A model generated the notes under the pieces. The model had not been told where the DNA came from. It ran no database searches and saw only the letters and a program-made list of their open reading frames with translations. From Desulfurivibrio sp044068515 (lineage in GTDB: Bacteria > Desulfobacterota > Desulfobulbia > Desulfobulbales > Desulfurivibrionaceae), in assembly GCF_044068515.1 (NCBI RefSeq), contig NZ_JBIPKI010000002.1, positions 115,649 through 179,648 on the forward strand: a stretch of DNA of 64,000 nt. Reading direction: 5' to 3'. Every line of letters begins with the position of its first letter. Position 1 is the first letter of the stretch. The translations under genes were made by a program, and so were the position numbers. Positions 51,260 to 59,718 of the stretch are shown here, piece after piece.

Positions 51260-53893
51260 ATGAAAAAACAGCTGATAGTCCAGAACCTTCAGCAGATGAT
51301 GCTTTTTCAGCAAGTCGGGACCGCCGAACTGGATAAATTCGCCGAGGTCTGCCGAACTCAGATAATTTCGGAAGGCGAATATATCTATCGTCAGGGAGAT
51401 GAAAGCACCACATTTTATCTTGTCGCGCTCGGGGAAGTCGAACTTATCATGGAGCTGGAGGGGGGTTCCAGCATCGTGGTCGGCCGGATCACCCAGGGCG
51501 GCCATTTCGGCGAAACCGGTCTGCTGACCGGCAAACCCCGTTCGGTCAGCGCCAAGGTTCTGAGCGATACGCTGCTTATCTGTATCGACAAGCGGTCTTT
51601 TCATTTGCGGCTGCTGAGCAACAGCCTCATCCATAAACAGCTCGATTCCGCCTTGGCCGAGCGGTTGCGGCTGGCCTGGGTTGATCAGGCGGAAAGCGCC
51701 GCCATCCAGGGGGCCGACCACAATACCTCCGTCGATGAAATTATCCTCTTAAAACAGCAGAACCTGTCGCGCTACAAGCGCCGTCGCCGGGAAAAAAAAT
51801 CCGGACCGGTCTTTGAATCGAAAACGGCCCAAATGACCGAAGATGCCATTAATCGGTTCGCGACCAATAGCGACCCGTACCTGCTCACCGGTGAAGCCGG
51901 TACCGGTAAAACCCTGATTGCCCGGCAGATTCATAATCAGGGAAATCGTTCGGAAGGCCACTACGAAAAAATCGACCTGCAGGAGCAGGATCCTTTCCTG
52001 CTGGGGAAATTGCTGTTCGGCAGCAAAAAGGACTCATCCCCCTTTGCCAAGGCCCGGCAGACGGGAGTCTTTGAGCGCTGCGCCGGCGGCACCGTGGTCC
52101 TCTGGAATTTCAGCCTGCTGAGCCTGGAGCTGCAAGGGAAGCTTGTCAGGGCCATCAACCGCCAGGCCTTTTCCCATGTCGATAGCGATGAACTCATTGC
52201 CATGCAGGCGCGGATTGCCTTTGTCAGCGAACACAGCCTTAAAACCCTGGAGAGCAGCGGCAAGATCCTGCCGGAGCTGATGGAGATCCTTCAGCGTCAA
52301 CATTTCCATGTCCCGGCCTTGCGGGAACATAAGCGTGACCTGCCCCGGCTGATCGAACATTATCTCCGCTGCTACAGCCGGGAATATCGCAAGAATATCA
52401 CCACTGTCCCCCCGGAAACCCTGGGCCTGCTGATGAACTACGACTGGCCGGGAAACCTGACCGAGCTGTCCAGCGTAATCCGCCGAGCGGTTATGCTTGC
52501 CCGCCAGGATGAGATCCTTTCCGACAACATTTTGCTGGGATTGCCGAAAACCGAAGGGAAATGGGAATTCAACCTGCTGCGCTTGCCCCTGGTGAGAAAA
52601 ATACTGCAGAGCCGGGCCTATCCGGCGATTCCCCGCATCGCGGTCGGTCTCTTCCTGACGGTCACCGTCCTCACCCTGTTTTTCGGGCCAAGAGATGCCG
52701 GCCACAATCTCGGCATTACGCTGAGCTGGGGGATCGGCTGGCCGCTGCTCTTTTTTTCCTTCTTCTTTATGGCGCGGATCTGGTGCAGCGTCTGCACCCT
52801 GGCAATGCCGGGAACCGCGCTGCGAGCCATCGTTAAGCCCCAGCGGAGAACGCCGCAACTGATCAAGGAGTATTCCGGCTGGATCATGGCAGTACTCTGC
52901 ATCCTGGTGCTGTGGGTGGAAATCGTCTGGAAAGCCCACCAGAACCCGGTCCTTACCGGTTGGATCATTCTAGTCGTTGCCATTGGTTCGACCGTCACCA
53001 GCGCAATTTTATCCCGTCGGGCCTGGTGCCGCTATCTCTGCCCGTTGGGGGCAATCAATGCCATATTCGCGATGCCGTCCATTCTCGAACTGCGCTCCAA
53101 CCGCCATGTCTGCCTGAACCGCTGCCAAGATCATTTCTGTTATAAAGGCGGCTCTGAAAAACCCGGTTGTCCGATGTTTCGCCATCCCTATCTGGTCGAT
53201 AACAACCGCGACTGCATTCTCTGCGGAGAATGCATCAAGAAATGCAACAACCGTTCCATACATCTCAACCTGCGGCTTGCTCCCCAGGAACTCTGGAACC
53301 TGGAGACCCCTCGCCGGGCGGACAGTTTTCTGATTGTCTCGCTGGGGGCGATTTTCTTTCCTTTTCTCCTTTACAACCAACTGGCCGAATTATCCGGCCG
53401 GCTGGGCGAAACTTTCGCGGTTGGCGGCGTAGTCCTGCCCCAGGCGCTGATCAGCAGCCTGATCTTTTTTGCCACCATCGCCCTCTTCCAGATGGCCTAC
53501 TATCTGATGGTCCAGACCCAGGCCTGGTACACCGGCATCAACCGGCAGTTCCTCTTGTCGATGTTGGGCTACGGCTTTATCCCGTTGATCCTCGGGGGCT
53601 ATATGGCCGTTCATTTCGGCATTTTTGTCAGCGAAGCCTATCTAGTAGTTCCCAACATCAAGGAGATGTTCAACCTGCCGGTCAGCCCCGGCGAATTCCG
53701 GCTGATGAGCCAGGACAAAACCCATGTTTTGCAGATCCTGACGGTACTGGGCGGTCTTTTCGCCTCGATCTACGCCACCTACAGGATACTGCTCTCCAAG
53801 GCGCTGGAAGAAGACGGCGTCACCGGTAAAACTATGATGGTTCCCTTGATTTTCCTGCTGACCCTGGCCATCCTTTTCCTGGCCCTCATCTGA
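51260..53893 (+). CDS. Fusion: cyclic-nucleotide-binding domain, degenerate sigma54-type AAA+ domain, membrane polyferredoxin
   Basis: 877-residue protein. Residues 1-130: Crp-type cNMP-binding domain (GEYIYRQGDESTTFYLVALG, GHFGETGLLTGKPRSVSAKV). Residues 185-430: NtrC-type AAA+ fold with intact Walker A (GEAGTGKT, about 211), but Walker B reads GGTVVLWNF instead of GGT-LFLDE, and the GAFTGA loop is replaced by SSPFAKA; the end of the fold is recognisable (NYDWPGNLTELSSVIRRAVM). No helix-turn-helix follows. From about 452: five or more membrane segments, WCRYLCPLGAI (about 589), a Cys-rich CLNRCQDHFCYKGG...CPMF region and CILCGECIKKCNN (about 652), as in NapH/NosR/CcoG-type proteins. It probably couples ligand or nucleotide binding to membrane electron transfer, rather than activating sigma54. 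The ATG follows the divergent region with palindromes; there is no strong ribosome-binding site. Confidence 0.85.
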   Translation: MKKQLIVQNLQQMMLFQQVGTAELDKFAEVCRTQIISEGEYIYRQGDESTTFYLVALGEVELIMELEGGSSIVVGRITQGGHFGETGLLTGKPRSVSAKVLSDTLLICIDKRSFHLRLLSNSLIHKQLDSALAERLRLAWVDQAESAAIQGADHNTSVDEIILLKQQNLSRYKRRRREKKSGPVFESKTAQMTEDAINRFATNSDPYLLTGEAGTGKTLIARQIHNQGNRSEGHYEKIDLQEQDPFLLGKLLFGSKKDSSPFAKARQTGVFERCAGGTVVLWNFSLLSLELQGKLVRAINRQAFSHVDSDELIAMQARIAFVSEHSLKTLESSGKILPELMEILQRQHFHVPALREHKRDLPRLIEHYLRCYSREYRKNITTVPPETLGLLMNYDWPGNLTELSSVIRRAVMLARQDEILSDNILLGLPKTEGKWEFNLLRLPLVRKILQSRAYPAIPRIAVGLFLTVTVLTLFFGPRDAGHNLGITLSWGIGWPLLFFSFFFMARIWCSVCTLAMPGTALRAIVKPQRRTPQLIKEYSGWIMAVLCILVLWVEIVWKAHQNPVLTGWIILVVAIGSTVTSAILSRRAWCRYLCPLGAINAIFAMPSILELRSNRHVCLNRCQDHFCYKGGSEKPGCPMFRHPYLVDNNRDCILCGECIKKCNNRSIHLNLRLAPQELWNLETPRRADSFLIVSLGAIFFPFLLYNQLAELSGRLGETFAVGGVVLPQALISSLIFFATIALFQMAYYLMVQTQAWYTGINRQFLLSMLGYGFIPLILGGYMAVHFGIFVSEAYLVVPNIKEMFNLPVSPGEFRLMSQDKTHVLQILTVLGGLFASIYATYRILLSKALEEDGVTGKTMMVPLIFLLTLAILFLALI

Positions 53894-54020
53894 AGCCGAT
53901 CGAGCTGAACCGAGCCGCTCGCCCAAGGGCAAGGAGCAAGGGGGCGAAACCGTTTTTTAGAGGCCTCCTTCCGAAGCCTCCCCGGCCCGCACAAAAATAG
54001 TTCTGGCCCTTTTGGGGCAT

Positions 54021-55535
54021 CTAACGCTTGGCAACGTCCGGGGCGGCATGGCCATTCAAACCCGCCAGTACCGCCCGGAAGCTGTTCAAGCCGGCCTCCA
54101 GGTTTTCGATGATCTCCTCGGCCAGTTCGTCAGGTTCGGGCAGGTTGTCGAGGTCGGTGAGGCTTTTGTCTTTGAGCCAGAAGAGATCAAGGCTGGTCTT
54201 GTCGCGGGCGATCAGCTCTTCATAACTGAAATTGCGCCAGCGGCCTTCGGGGTTCTTGGCGGCATCCCAGGTGGCTTGCCGCTGGTGGCGGTTTTGCGGG
54301 TTATAGCACTGGATGAATTCGGCCAGATCGGCAAAGCTCAGGGGCTTTTTCTTCAAGGTGTGGTGAATGTTGGTGCGGTAGTCGTAGTACCAGACCTCTT
54401 TGGTCCAGGGGTTGGGGCTGGCCTCGCGGTTGTCGAAGAAGATAACGTTGGCCTTGACTCCGTGGGCGTAGAAGATGCCGGTGGGCAGGCGCAGGATGGT
54501 GTGCAGATCGGTGTTTTCCAGGAGCTTGCGACGGATGGTCTCCCCTGCCCCGCCCTCGAACAGCACGTTGTCCGGCACCACCACCGCGGCCCGGCCGGTG
54601 ATCTTGAGCATGGTGCGGATGTGCTGGACGAAGTTAAGCTGCTTGTTGGAGGTGGTGGCCCAGAAATCCTGGCGGTTGTAGGTCAGCTCATCGGTTTCCT
54701 GTTCGCCCTCATCGTTGGTGAAGCTCATCGAGCTTTTCTTGCCGAACGGGGGGTTGGCCAAAACAAAGTCGAAGGTACGGGGGCTGGACGCCACCAGGGC
54801 GTCGGTGGGAGAGATGGCGCTCTCGCCGTCGATCTCGCCGATGTTATGCAAAAACATATTCATCAGGCAAAGCCGGCGGGCGCTGGCCACGATCTCGTTG
54901 CCGTAAAAGGTTTCGTGCTTCAAAAACAGCTTCTGGGCTTTGTCCAGCTTGTAGTTGGCCGGGTTGCTGATGAAATCGTAGGCGGCCAGGAAGAAGCCGC
55001 CGGTGCCGCAGGCCGGGTCGGCGATGGTCTTCAGCGGCTCCGGTCGCACGCACTCCACCATGGCCCGGATCAGCGGCCGGGGGGTGAAGTACTGGCCCGC
55101 CCCGGACTTGGTATCCTCGGCGTTGCGCTCCAGCAGCCCTTCGTAGATGTCGCCCTTGACGTCGGCGCCCATGGTGGCCCAGCGGGTGCTGTCCACCATG
55201 TCGATCAGCCGGTAGAGCTTGGCCGGGTCCTGGATCTTGTTCTGGGCCTTGGTGAAGATCTGGCCCAGCATCCCCTTGCGGGTGCCCAGCTCCCGCAGCA
55301 GCTCCACATAATGGACTTCCAGTTCGGCCCCCCGCTTGGTCTTCAGGGTCGGCCACTGATACTGGGGCGGAATCCCGACATCGCGGTTGTAGGGCGGCTG
55401 GGCATACTCATCGGCCATCTTCAGGAAGATCAGGTAGGTAAGCTGTTCCAGGTAGTCGCCGTAGCTCACCCCGTCGTCGCGCAGGGTGGTGCAGAAACTC
55501 CAGACCTTGGAGATGATGGGAGCGGTGGGGTTCAT
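54021..55535 (-). CDS. hsdM: Type I restriction-modification methyltransferase subunit (HsdM), orphan
   Basis: N6-adenine methyltransferase subunit. Conserved parts: the N-terminal helical domain (DYLEQLTYLIFLKMADEY), AGQYFTPRPLIRAMVE, motif I ADPACGTGGFFLAAY (about residue 170) and motif IV LANPPFGKKSS (about 260). 504 aa, normal. HsdM needs an HsdS subunit to find its site, and HsdR to cut; neither gene is in the window, so the enzyme is probably inactive alone or borrows an HsdS from elsewhere. A fragment of rhuM, a gene often found in type I operons, lies upstream. Confidence 0.92.
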   Translation of the reverse strand: MNPTAPIISKVWSFCTTLRDDGVSYGDYLEQLTYLIFLKMADEYAQPPYNRDVGIPPQYQWPTLKTKRGAELEVHYVELLRELGTRKGMLGQIFTKAQNKIQDPAKLYRLIDMVDSTRWATMGADVKGDIYEGLLERNAEDTKSGAGQYFTPRPLIRAMVECVRPEPLKTIADPACGTGGFFLAAYDFISNPANYKLDKAQKLFLKHETFYGNEIVASARRLCLMNMFLHNIGEIDGESAISPTDALVASSPRTFDFVLANPPFGKKSSMSFTNDEGEQETDELTYNRQDFWATTSNKQLNFVQHIRTMLKITGRAAVVVPDNVLFEGGAGETIRRKLLENTDLHTILRLPTGIFYAHGVKANVIFFDNREASPNPWTKEVWYYDYRTNIHHTLKKKPLSFADLAEFIQCYNPQNRHQRQATWDAAKNPEGRWRNFSYEELIARDKTSLDLFWLKDKSLTDLDNLPEPDELAEEIIENLEAGLNSFRAVLAGLNGHAAPDVAKR

Positions 55536-55673
55536 TCAGCCTCTTGCTTTTTTAGCCGTTTCCATTTTGGCCATGGGGCCCTCGCTGTTTCTTTTATCGC
55601 ATATTTGTCGGTCAGCTATGCCCGACAACACGACTTGATGATCATTTTTTGCTCTTTGTGATCGAATGGCTTG
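55536..55673. other. Non-coding gap between the rhuM remnant and hsdM
   Basis: 138 bp with no gene seen; A+T-richer than the core. It would hold the hsdM ribosome-binding site on the minus strand; none is strong. Confidence 0.3.
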
Positions 55674-55812
55674 CTAGTTGTTAGCTTTCGATTTCTGAAA
55701 CAAATCAAAAAGATGCGCCTGCGTTCAGCCAGACCGTCTCGTCCTCCAGGCGGACATCGATTTTGATCTTGCCATCGCTATCCTGATAGATCAGCAGTTC
55801 CGAGTCGTTCAT
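55674..55812 (-). pseudogene. Truncated, frameshifted rhuM-like remnant
   Basis: ATG 55812 opens MNDSELLIYQDSDGKIKIDV and RLEDETVWL, the N-terminus of RhuM-family proteins. After VWL the frame is lost; shifting it gives QAHLFDLFQKSK, the next conserved RhuM element, and a stop follows at 55676-55674. The other ~280 residues are missing. Length and identity are judged by eye. Confidence 0.65.
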
Positions 55813-55939
55813 CGTCTCTAATTGATCCTTCTTTTGGTTTTAGTTGTATGGTGTAGGCGTTGTTCCGCCACATCCCAACAATACTCCCGCTCTTTTGTCT
55901 TTCAGGGATTTTTGGCATTAATCACCTGGATAAAACATC

Positions 55940-55976
55940 TTGCCAATGACTTATCTATAGCTTATGCTAAATAAGC
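55940..55976 (+). promoter_or_regulatory. Toxin-antitoxin promoter with operator overlapping the start
   Basis: TTGCCA (55940-55945), 17 nt, TATGCT (55963-55968) forms a sigma70-like promoter. The dyad GCTTAT-N5-ATAAGC (55960-55965 and 55971-55976) covers the -10 and ends right at ATG 55977. The transcript should start within a few bases of the ATG, giving a leaderless or nearly leaderless message. The antitoxin probably binds the dyad. Confidence 0.6.
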
Positions 55977-56237
55977 ATGAACCGGATCGAGTGGACGCCG
56001 AAAGCTTACCGTCAGCTTCGCAAACTTCGTAACCCGCAAGTGGCGGAATTTATCTTTGATGCGGTGGACTCTTTGGCCTCGTGGCCCGACTGCCAAAACG
56101 TCAAACATCTTACAAATCATGAATACCAGTACCGGCTCAGAATAGGCCGCTACCGGGTGTTTTTTAATGTCAGCGAAGAAACCGTTACCATTATCACCGT
56201 TCAGGAGGTGAAAAAACGCGATGAGCGCACATATTAA
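55977..56237 (+). CDS. RelE/ParE-family toxin
   Basis: 86-residue RelE-superfamily protein: NRIEWTPKAYRQLRKLRNPQ at the N-terminus and HEYQYRLRIGRYRVFFNVSE with VTIITVQEVKKRDERTY at the C-terminus, the arrangement of basic and aromatic residues used for mRNA cleavage on the ribosome. The gene is first in the operon and overlaps the antitoxin gene by 17 bp. There is no Shine-Dalgarno sequence before its ATG, which follows an operator-like dyad. Confidence 0.9.
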   Translation: MNRIEWTPKAYRQLRKLRNPQVAEFIFDAVDSLASWPDCQNVKHLTNHEYQYRLRIGRYRVFFNVSEETVTIITVQEVKKRDERTY

Positions 56238-56553
56238 CTACCAGACCATAATGGCGCACGGGAAGCCGGTTTTTGCCGTGGTGCCCTATCAGGATTTCAT
56301 GCGGCTTATCGGGCCGACCGCCACCATTCCCCATGAGGTCGTGGGCCTGGTGGTGAAGAAAAATTACAGCCTGTTACGGGCCTGGCGGGAGCATCTCGGG
56401 ATTACGCAAGAGGAAATGGCCAGGCGCTTGCATGTTAAGCAAGCCGCCGTCTCCCAACAGGAAGCCCCGGGCAAAAAGCCCCGCCGCGCCACCCTGGAAA
56501 AATGGGCCGCCGCGCTGGGTGTGAACGTCGAACAGGTACGGGAGCAGGCATGA
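56221..56553 (+). CDS. Antitoxin with XRE-type helix-turn-helix
   Basis: 110-residue partner of the upstream toxin. N-terminal segment YQTIMAHGKPVFAVVPYQDF resembles a Phd-like toxin-wrapping region; the C-terminal XRE domain reads REHLGITQEEMARRLHVKQA and AVSQQEAPGKKPRRATLEKW, a complete helix-turn-helix. The second role should be autoregulation at the dyad at 55960-55976. It is the downstream gene (toxin first), as in higBA-type modules. AGGAGG for ATG 56221 lies in the toxin gene. Confidence 0.9.
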   Translation: MSAHINYQTIMAHGKPVFAVVPYQDFMRLIGPTATIPHEVVGLVVKKNYSLLRAWREHLGITQEEMARRLHVKQAAVSQQEAPGKKPRRATLEKWAAALGVNVEQVREQA

Positions 56554-56581
56554 AGCAGAATTCTTTACTGACGACAAACTG

Positions 56582-56938
56582 TTACCCTTCCTGGTTCAGG
56601 TTTTCGGCTTCCCATTCCTTGTAGGTTTGGCCGGTGGCCTGGAGTTTCCATTCGATGGTGCCGTTGGCCGGGCGGCCGTTGACTACGGCGGCGGCCGCGC
56701 TGGGGCTTTTGAAGGCGTAGTTTTCGGTGAAGAGGCAGCGGCCATTTTGGGAGGAGAGTACCCCGGTGGTCACCAGCTCGGCGAGCAGTTTGCTGTAGCT
56801 GGTGTGCCCGGTTCCCTTGCCGGCCCAGGTGCCGCGCGATTGGGAGCCGGCCTGGACGACGAATTCACCGCCCTCCAGACGGGCGGTGGCGTGGATGCCG
56901 TGCCTGGGAGTATGCAGCTCAAACAGGAGTTTAACCAC
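56582..56938 (-). CDS. DUF4357 domain protein, possibly truncated
   Basis: 118 residues: LEGGEFVVQAGSQSRGT, LVTTGVLSSQNGRCLFTENY, FKSPSAAAAVVNGRPANGTI and EWKLQATGQTYKEWEAE match the DUF4357 pattern, a domain usually at the C-terminus of GIY-YIG or type I RM-associated proteins. The frame is closed by TGA right before its GTG (56938) start, and an insertion sequence begins 57 bp further. It may be the tail of a longer gene cut by the insertion. Confidence 0.6.
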   Translation of the reverse strand: MVKLLFELHTPRHGIHATARLEGGEFVVQAGSQSRGTWAGKGTGHTSYSKLLAELVTTGVLSSQNGRCLFTENYAFKSPSAAAAVVNGRPANGTIEWKLQATGQTYKEWEAENLNQEG

Positions 56939-56980
56939 TCAGTCCATTCTTAAGCGACAAAATAACGCATATTCAAAAAG

Positions 56981-58699
56981 TTATTCCTGTTCAGACCGTA
57001 AGACCCCATTCACCACCTTATAGCCCAAAGCCTGGAGAATTGCCGCCTGTTTTTCGTTGGGTTCCTCCAGGCGGCGTTGGGCCTTTCGTGCCCCGGTCGG
57101 CCAGAGCAGGCAGGAATGCAGGGTGCGCATGCTCTCCATGGCCTCGGCGGCGGAGATCCTGAGCCCGTTACGGGCCAGACGGATCTCCAGCAGGCGCAGA
57201 TAGGCCAGGGCCACCACGCAAGTCAAGATATGGCACCTGATCTTGCCGTCGGTCCAGTGCCGCAGGGGCAGCATGGCCACCATCTCGTGATCCTTGCTCT
57301 GGCGAAAGCTCTGCTCCACCACATAGCGGTCCAGGCCGGCCTGGACGATCTCGTCGGTACTCCAGTCGGGGTGATCGGTGACCAGAATGTTCTTGCCGAA
57401 GTAATCGAGATGGCGGCCGATCCGATAGTGGTTCTTGCGGCAGTTCATCCGTAAACGCTTACCGTCTCGATACAGCTCCACCAGGTAGAGATCGTCCGGC
57501 AGGTGCAACTCCCGGCAGAGGCTGAGATAACGTTCCCGCACCGCATCGGGATTGCGCCACTGGACCGCCTGGCCGTTGACCTTGTGGCGCATCAGATGCA
57601 CCTCTTCCTCCAAACGCAGCATTTTTTGTTCGAAGGCATAGCGCTGCTTGGTGGCGGTGCGGGGGTTGTAGGTGACTACCACGTGGCGCTCCCGACCCCA
57701 CAACTCCCGACTGGTCCGCCAGGCCAGCAGCAGGTCATCCTCGCGGCCCTTGGCCTTGAGCTGCCGGTTCTTGGCGGTATCGACTACCTGGAAGTGTTTG
57801 CGGTCCACGTGGATCAGATCTTCGGCATAATGAGGCGAGTAACTGGTGACGAAATGGAGCCGGTCATTGGCGTCGATGGCGGCGATATTTTCCTCGGCGT
57901 TGATTCCCTTGTCGAAAACAATGGTCATGGTGCCCTGTCCATTCCGGCCGGCGACCTCGAACAGCTCTTGGGCCAGCTTGAGGAAAACCCTGGAGTCGTG
58001 CCGGTTGCCTTCATACTCGCGATAAAACAGCGGCAACCGGTTGTCTCTGGCCAACAGCAGGGCCACCCCGACTTGCCGCAGCCAGTGCCGCCCCTCCTTG
58101 TTCCGGCCGCGCTGGGCCAGTTCCGAAGAAGTGTTGCCGGCCATAAAGGTGTAATAGTTGGTGGTGTCGAACATCACTGCATCCGCCGATGAGGGCTCCC
58201 GTTCCGCCAGCTTACGGAAAAAGAGATCGGCCACCACCGCAAGCTTGGCGCTGTCCATCTTCTCCCACTGCTTCCAGTAGGCCTGGGAGTTCAGCGCATC
58301 TAGGGCCACCGGCCGGATCTGCTGGATGGCGGTGGTGCGATACCACTCCGCCAAGGCCCGTTTGGATTTGGGGGCCACCATCCGGTTGGCGATGGCATAG
58401 AAAAAATAGTCCCCCACCGAAGGCGAACCTTTGCGCTCCGCCGGCGGCAGCAGCGAATCGACCAAACCGGCGATGTTGATCTCCCGGTCCAGCAGCTCGG
58501 CCAGCCACAACGAGCCGAACTCCTGGACCTGGATGCGCTCGACCTCCCGGCTGCCAGCGCCTTTGGCCAGCTCCAACAACCGCTCGGGGCTGCCGAGATA
58601 GACTTGGTTGACCACCTTGGGCTTGCCATCCACCCGGGCGGTCTCCCGCAGGTAGTAGTAGGGTCTGCCTTTTTTGATTTTTTTGTGTATGTGTGCCAT
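56981..58699 (-). CDS. IS1634-family transposase
   Basis: DDE transposase, 572 aa from ATG 58699 (MAHIHKKIKKGRPYYYLRE). YYYLRETARVDGKPKVVNQ and YLGSPERLLELA are the usual IS1634 start; VMFDTTNYYTFM and MTIVFDKGINAEENIAAI contain likely catalytic Asp residues, and DRYVVEQSFRQSKDHEMVAM carries the late Glu. The frame appears intact. It continues through the left inverted repeat and ends at TAA 56983-56981, about 14 bp outside the element, so the last residues (SEQE) are encoded by flanking DNA. Confidence 0.9.
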   Translation of the reverse strand: MAHIHKKIKKGRPYYYLRETARVDGKPKVVNQVYLGSPERLLELAKGAGSREVERIQVQEFGSLWLAELLDREINIAGLVDSLLPPAERKGSPSVGDYFFYAIANRMVAPKSKRALAEWYRTTAIQQIRPVALDALNSQAYWKQWEKMDSAKLAVVADLFFRKLAEREPSSADAVMFDTTNYYTFMAGNTSSELAQRGRNKEGRHWLRQVGVALLLARDNRLPLFYREYEGNRHDSRVFLKLAQELFEVAGRNGQGTMTIVFDKGINAEENIAAIDANDRLHFVTSYSPHYAEDLIHVDRKHFQVVDTAKNRQLKAKGREDDLLLAWRTSRELWGRERHVVVTYNPRTATKQRYAFEQKMLRLEEEVHLMRHKVNGQAVQWRNPDAVRERYLSLCRELHLPDDLYLVELYRDGKRLRMNCRKNHYRIGRHLDYFGKNILVTDHPDWSTDEIVQAGLDRYVVEQSFRQSKDHEMVAMLPLRHWTDGKIRCHILTCVVALAYLRLLEIRLARNGLRISAAEAMESMRTLHSCLLWPTGARKAQRRLEEPNEKQAAILQALGYKVVNGVLRSEQE

Positions 58700-58809
58700 G
58701 CCCCAGCTTATTAAGTAGGGGCTCACGCTGTCAAGTAAAAAATGAATAATTTTTGCAAAAACAAAGAGAAAAAGTGTTTTCGGGGGCCAGGCCTGAGGGG
58801 TCTTACGGT
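56995..58809. mobile_element. IS1634-family insertion sequence
   Basis: 1815 bp bounded by 13-bp inverted repeats: ACCGTAAGACCCC (56995-57007) and GGGGTCTTACGGT (58797-58809). It carries one transposase gene on the minus strand. The flanking 5-bp sequences (TTCAG and TTTAC) do not match, so either the duplicated target was lost or the true ends differ slightly. The left repeat lies inside the 3' part of the transposase frame. Confidence 0.8.
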
Positions 58810-58911
58810 TTTACGGTTAGCAAAACATTGATTTTACGTTGTTATGGTGTTATGAATGGCTCGCTGCGGTTAAACTCCTGTTGAACTATTTCCATTTTGG
58901 AAACAGTTTCC

Positions 58912-59286
58912 TCATAGACCCAACTCCGCGCGTATTTTTTTGATTGTTGCCAGGAGTTGCGGGATTTTGTCCTGACAGGTGTAATAAACCGCTTCGGCGC
59001 TTATGTCCGCGTAGTGGTGGGTGATAATATCCCGCATTCCTTTGGCTTTTTTCCAGTCCACTTCGGGGTAGCGGGACAGGAGTTCTCCGCCGGTTATTTT
59101 GTCCAGGTTTTTCAGCGACTCTCCGATGACAATCAGCATCATGCAGATGGCGTCGAGCTTTTCAATTCCGGCGGCGCTGCCGGTGAAATCGGACACCTGT
59201 TTGATCGGCTCAAAACGGGTGACGACTCTTTCGGCGGCTTCTTCAATTTGCCGTAAAACTTCCAAGACGAGTTCCTGGTCAGGCAT
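58912..59286 (-). CDS. hepT: HepT-like toxin (HEPN ribonuclease, DUF86)
   Basis: 124-residue HEPN protein. The R-x4-H-x-Y ribonuclease motif is intact as RDIITHHYADI (about residue 85); LDAICMMLIVIGESLKNLDK is the family's second helix. Its ATG overlaps the mntA stop by 8 bp. HepT proteins cut RNA and are neutralised by the MntA nucleotidyltransferase, which AMPylates the Tyr of the motif in characterised systems. The pair is downstream of the IS element. Confidence 0.92.
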   Translation of the reverse strand: MPDQELVLEVLRQIEEAAERVVTRFEPIKQVSDFTGSAAGIEKLDAICMMLIVIGESLKNLDKITGGELLSRYPEVDWKKAKGMRDIITHHYADISAEAVYYTCQDKIPQLLATIKKIRAELGL

Positions 59287-59569
59287 ATATTGCCTCCCCG
59301 TCGATTTTCTTTTTGAGGAATCGGTTCATGTTCTCCCGGTAGGCGACGATGTCAACGGGCCGGTGCAGTCGCTCTTCCAGCTCGTACTTGAGGCCGGCCA
59401 GGAGAAAAAGATCGGGCTTGGCAACCCGGACCACCACATCCACATCGCTGTCGTCCGCCGCTTCATCACGGGCGACGGACCCGAAAACACCGATGGCGAG
59501 GATGCCGTACTGTTTTGCCTGTTCCTGCTTATAGTCGTGCAGGATTTTTATGATTTCCCTTTGTCTCAT
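59279..59569 (-). CDS. mntA: MntA-like nucleotidyltransferase antitoxin
   Basis: 96-residue minimal nucleotidyltransferase. The G-S-x10-D-x-D motif is complete: GVFGSVARDEAADDSDVDVV (about residues 33-52), with the third carboxylate probably in PVDIVAYREN. It would AMPylate and silence HepT. ATG 59569 (MRQREIIKIL) has GGAG 7 nt upstream; ATG 59572 just before is less well spaced. It is upstream of hepT with an 8-bp overlap, the usual order. Confidence 0.92.
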   Translation of the reverse strand: MRQREIIKILHDYKQEQAKQYGILAIGVFGSVARDEAADDSDVDVVVRVAKPDLFLLAGLKYELEERLHRPVDIVAYRENMNRFLKKKIDGEAIYA

Positions 59570-59718
59570 CATCTTTCTCCACGGCAAATTGCATGGTTAT
59601 TCTCCTGAAAATGTACCGCGATTGTCTCTTCGATTGATCTTACCGCATTATGCTGCCCCTTGCTAGCGTCAGTGGCATCGGCGCGCTCTCTTTGCAAGTT
59701 GCTGATTGTCGACCCGGA

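Noticed and set aside
54012..55661. 549-codon plus-strand frame opposite hsdM
   Set aside because: Shadow of the hsdM codons; low-complexity Gly/Val/Gln composition and no domain.
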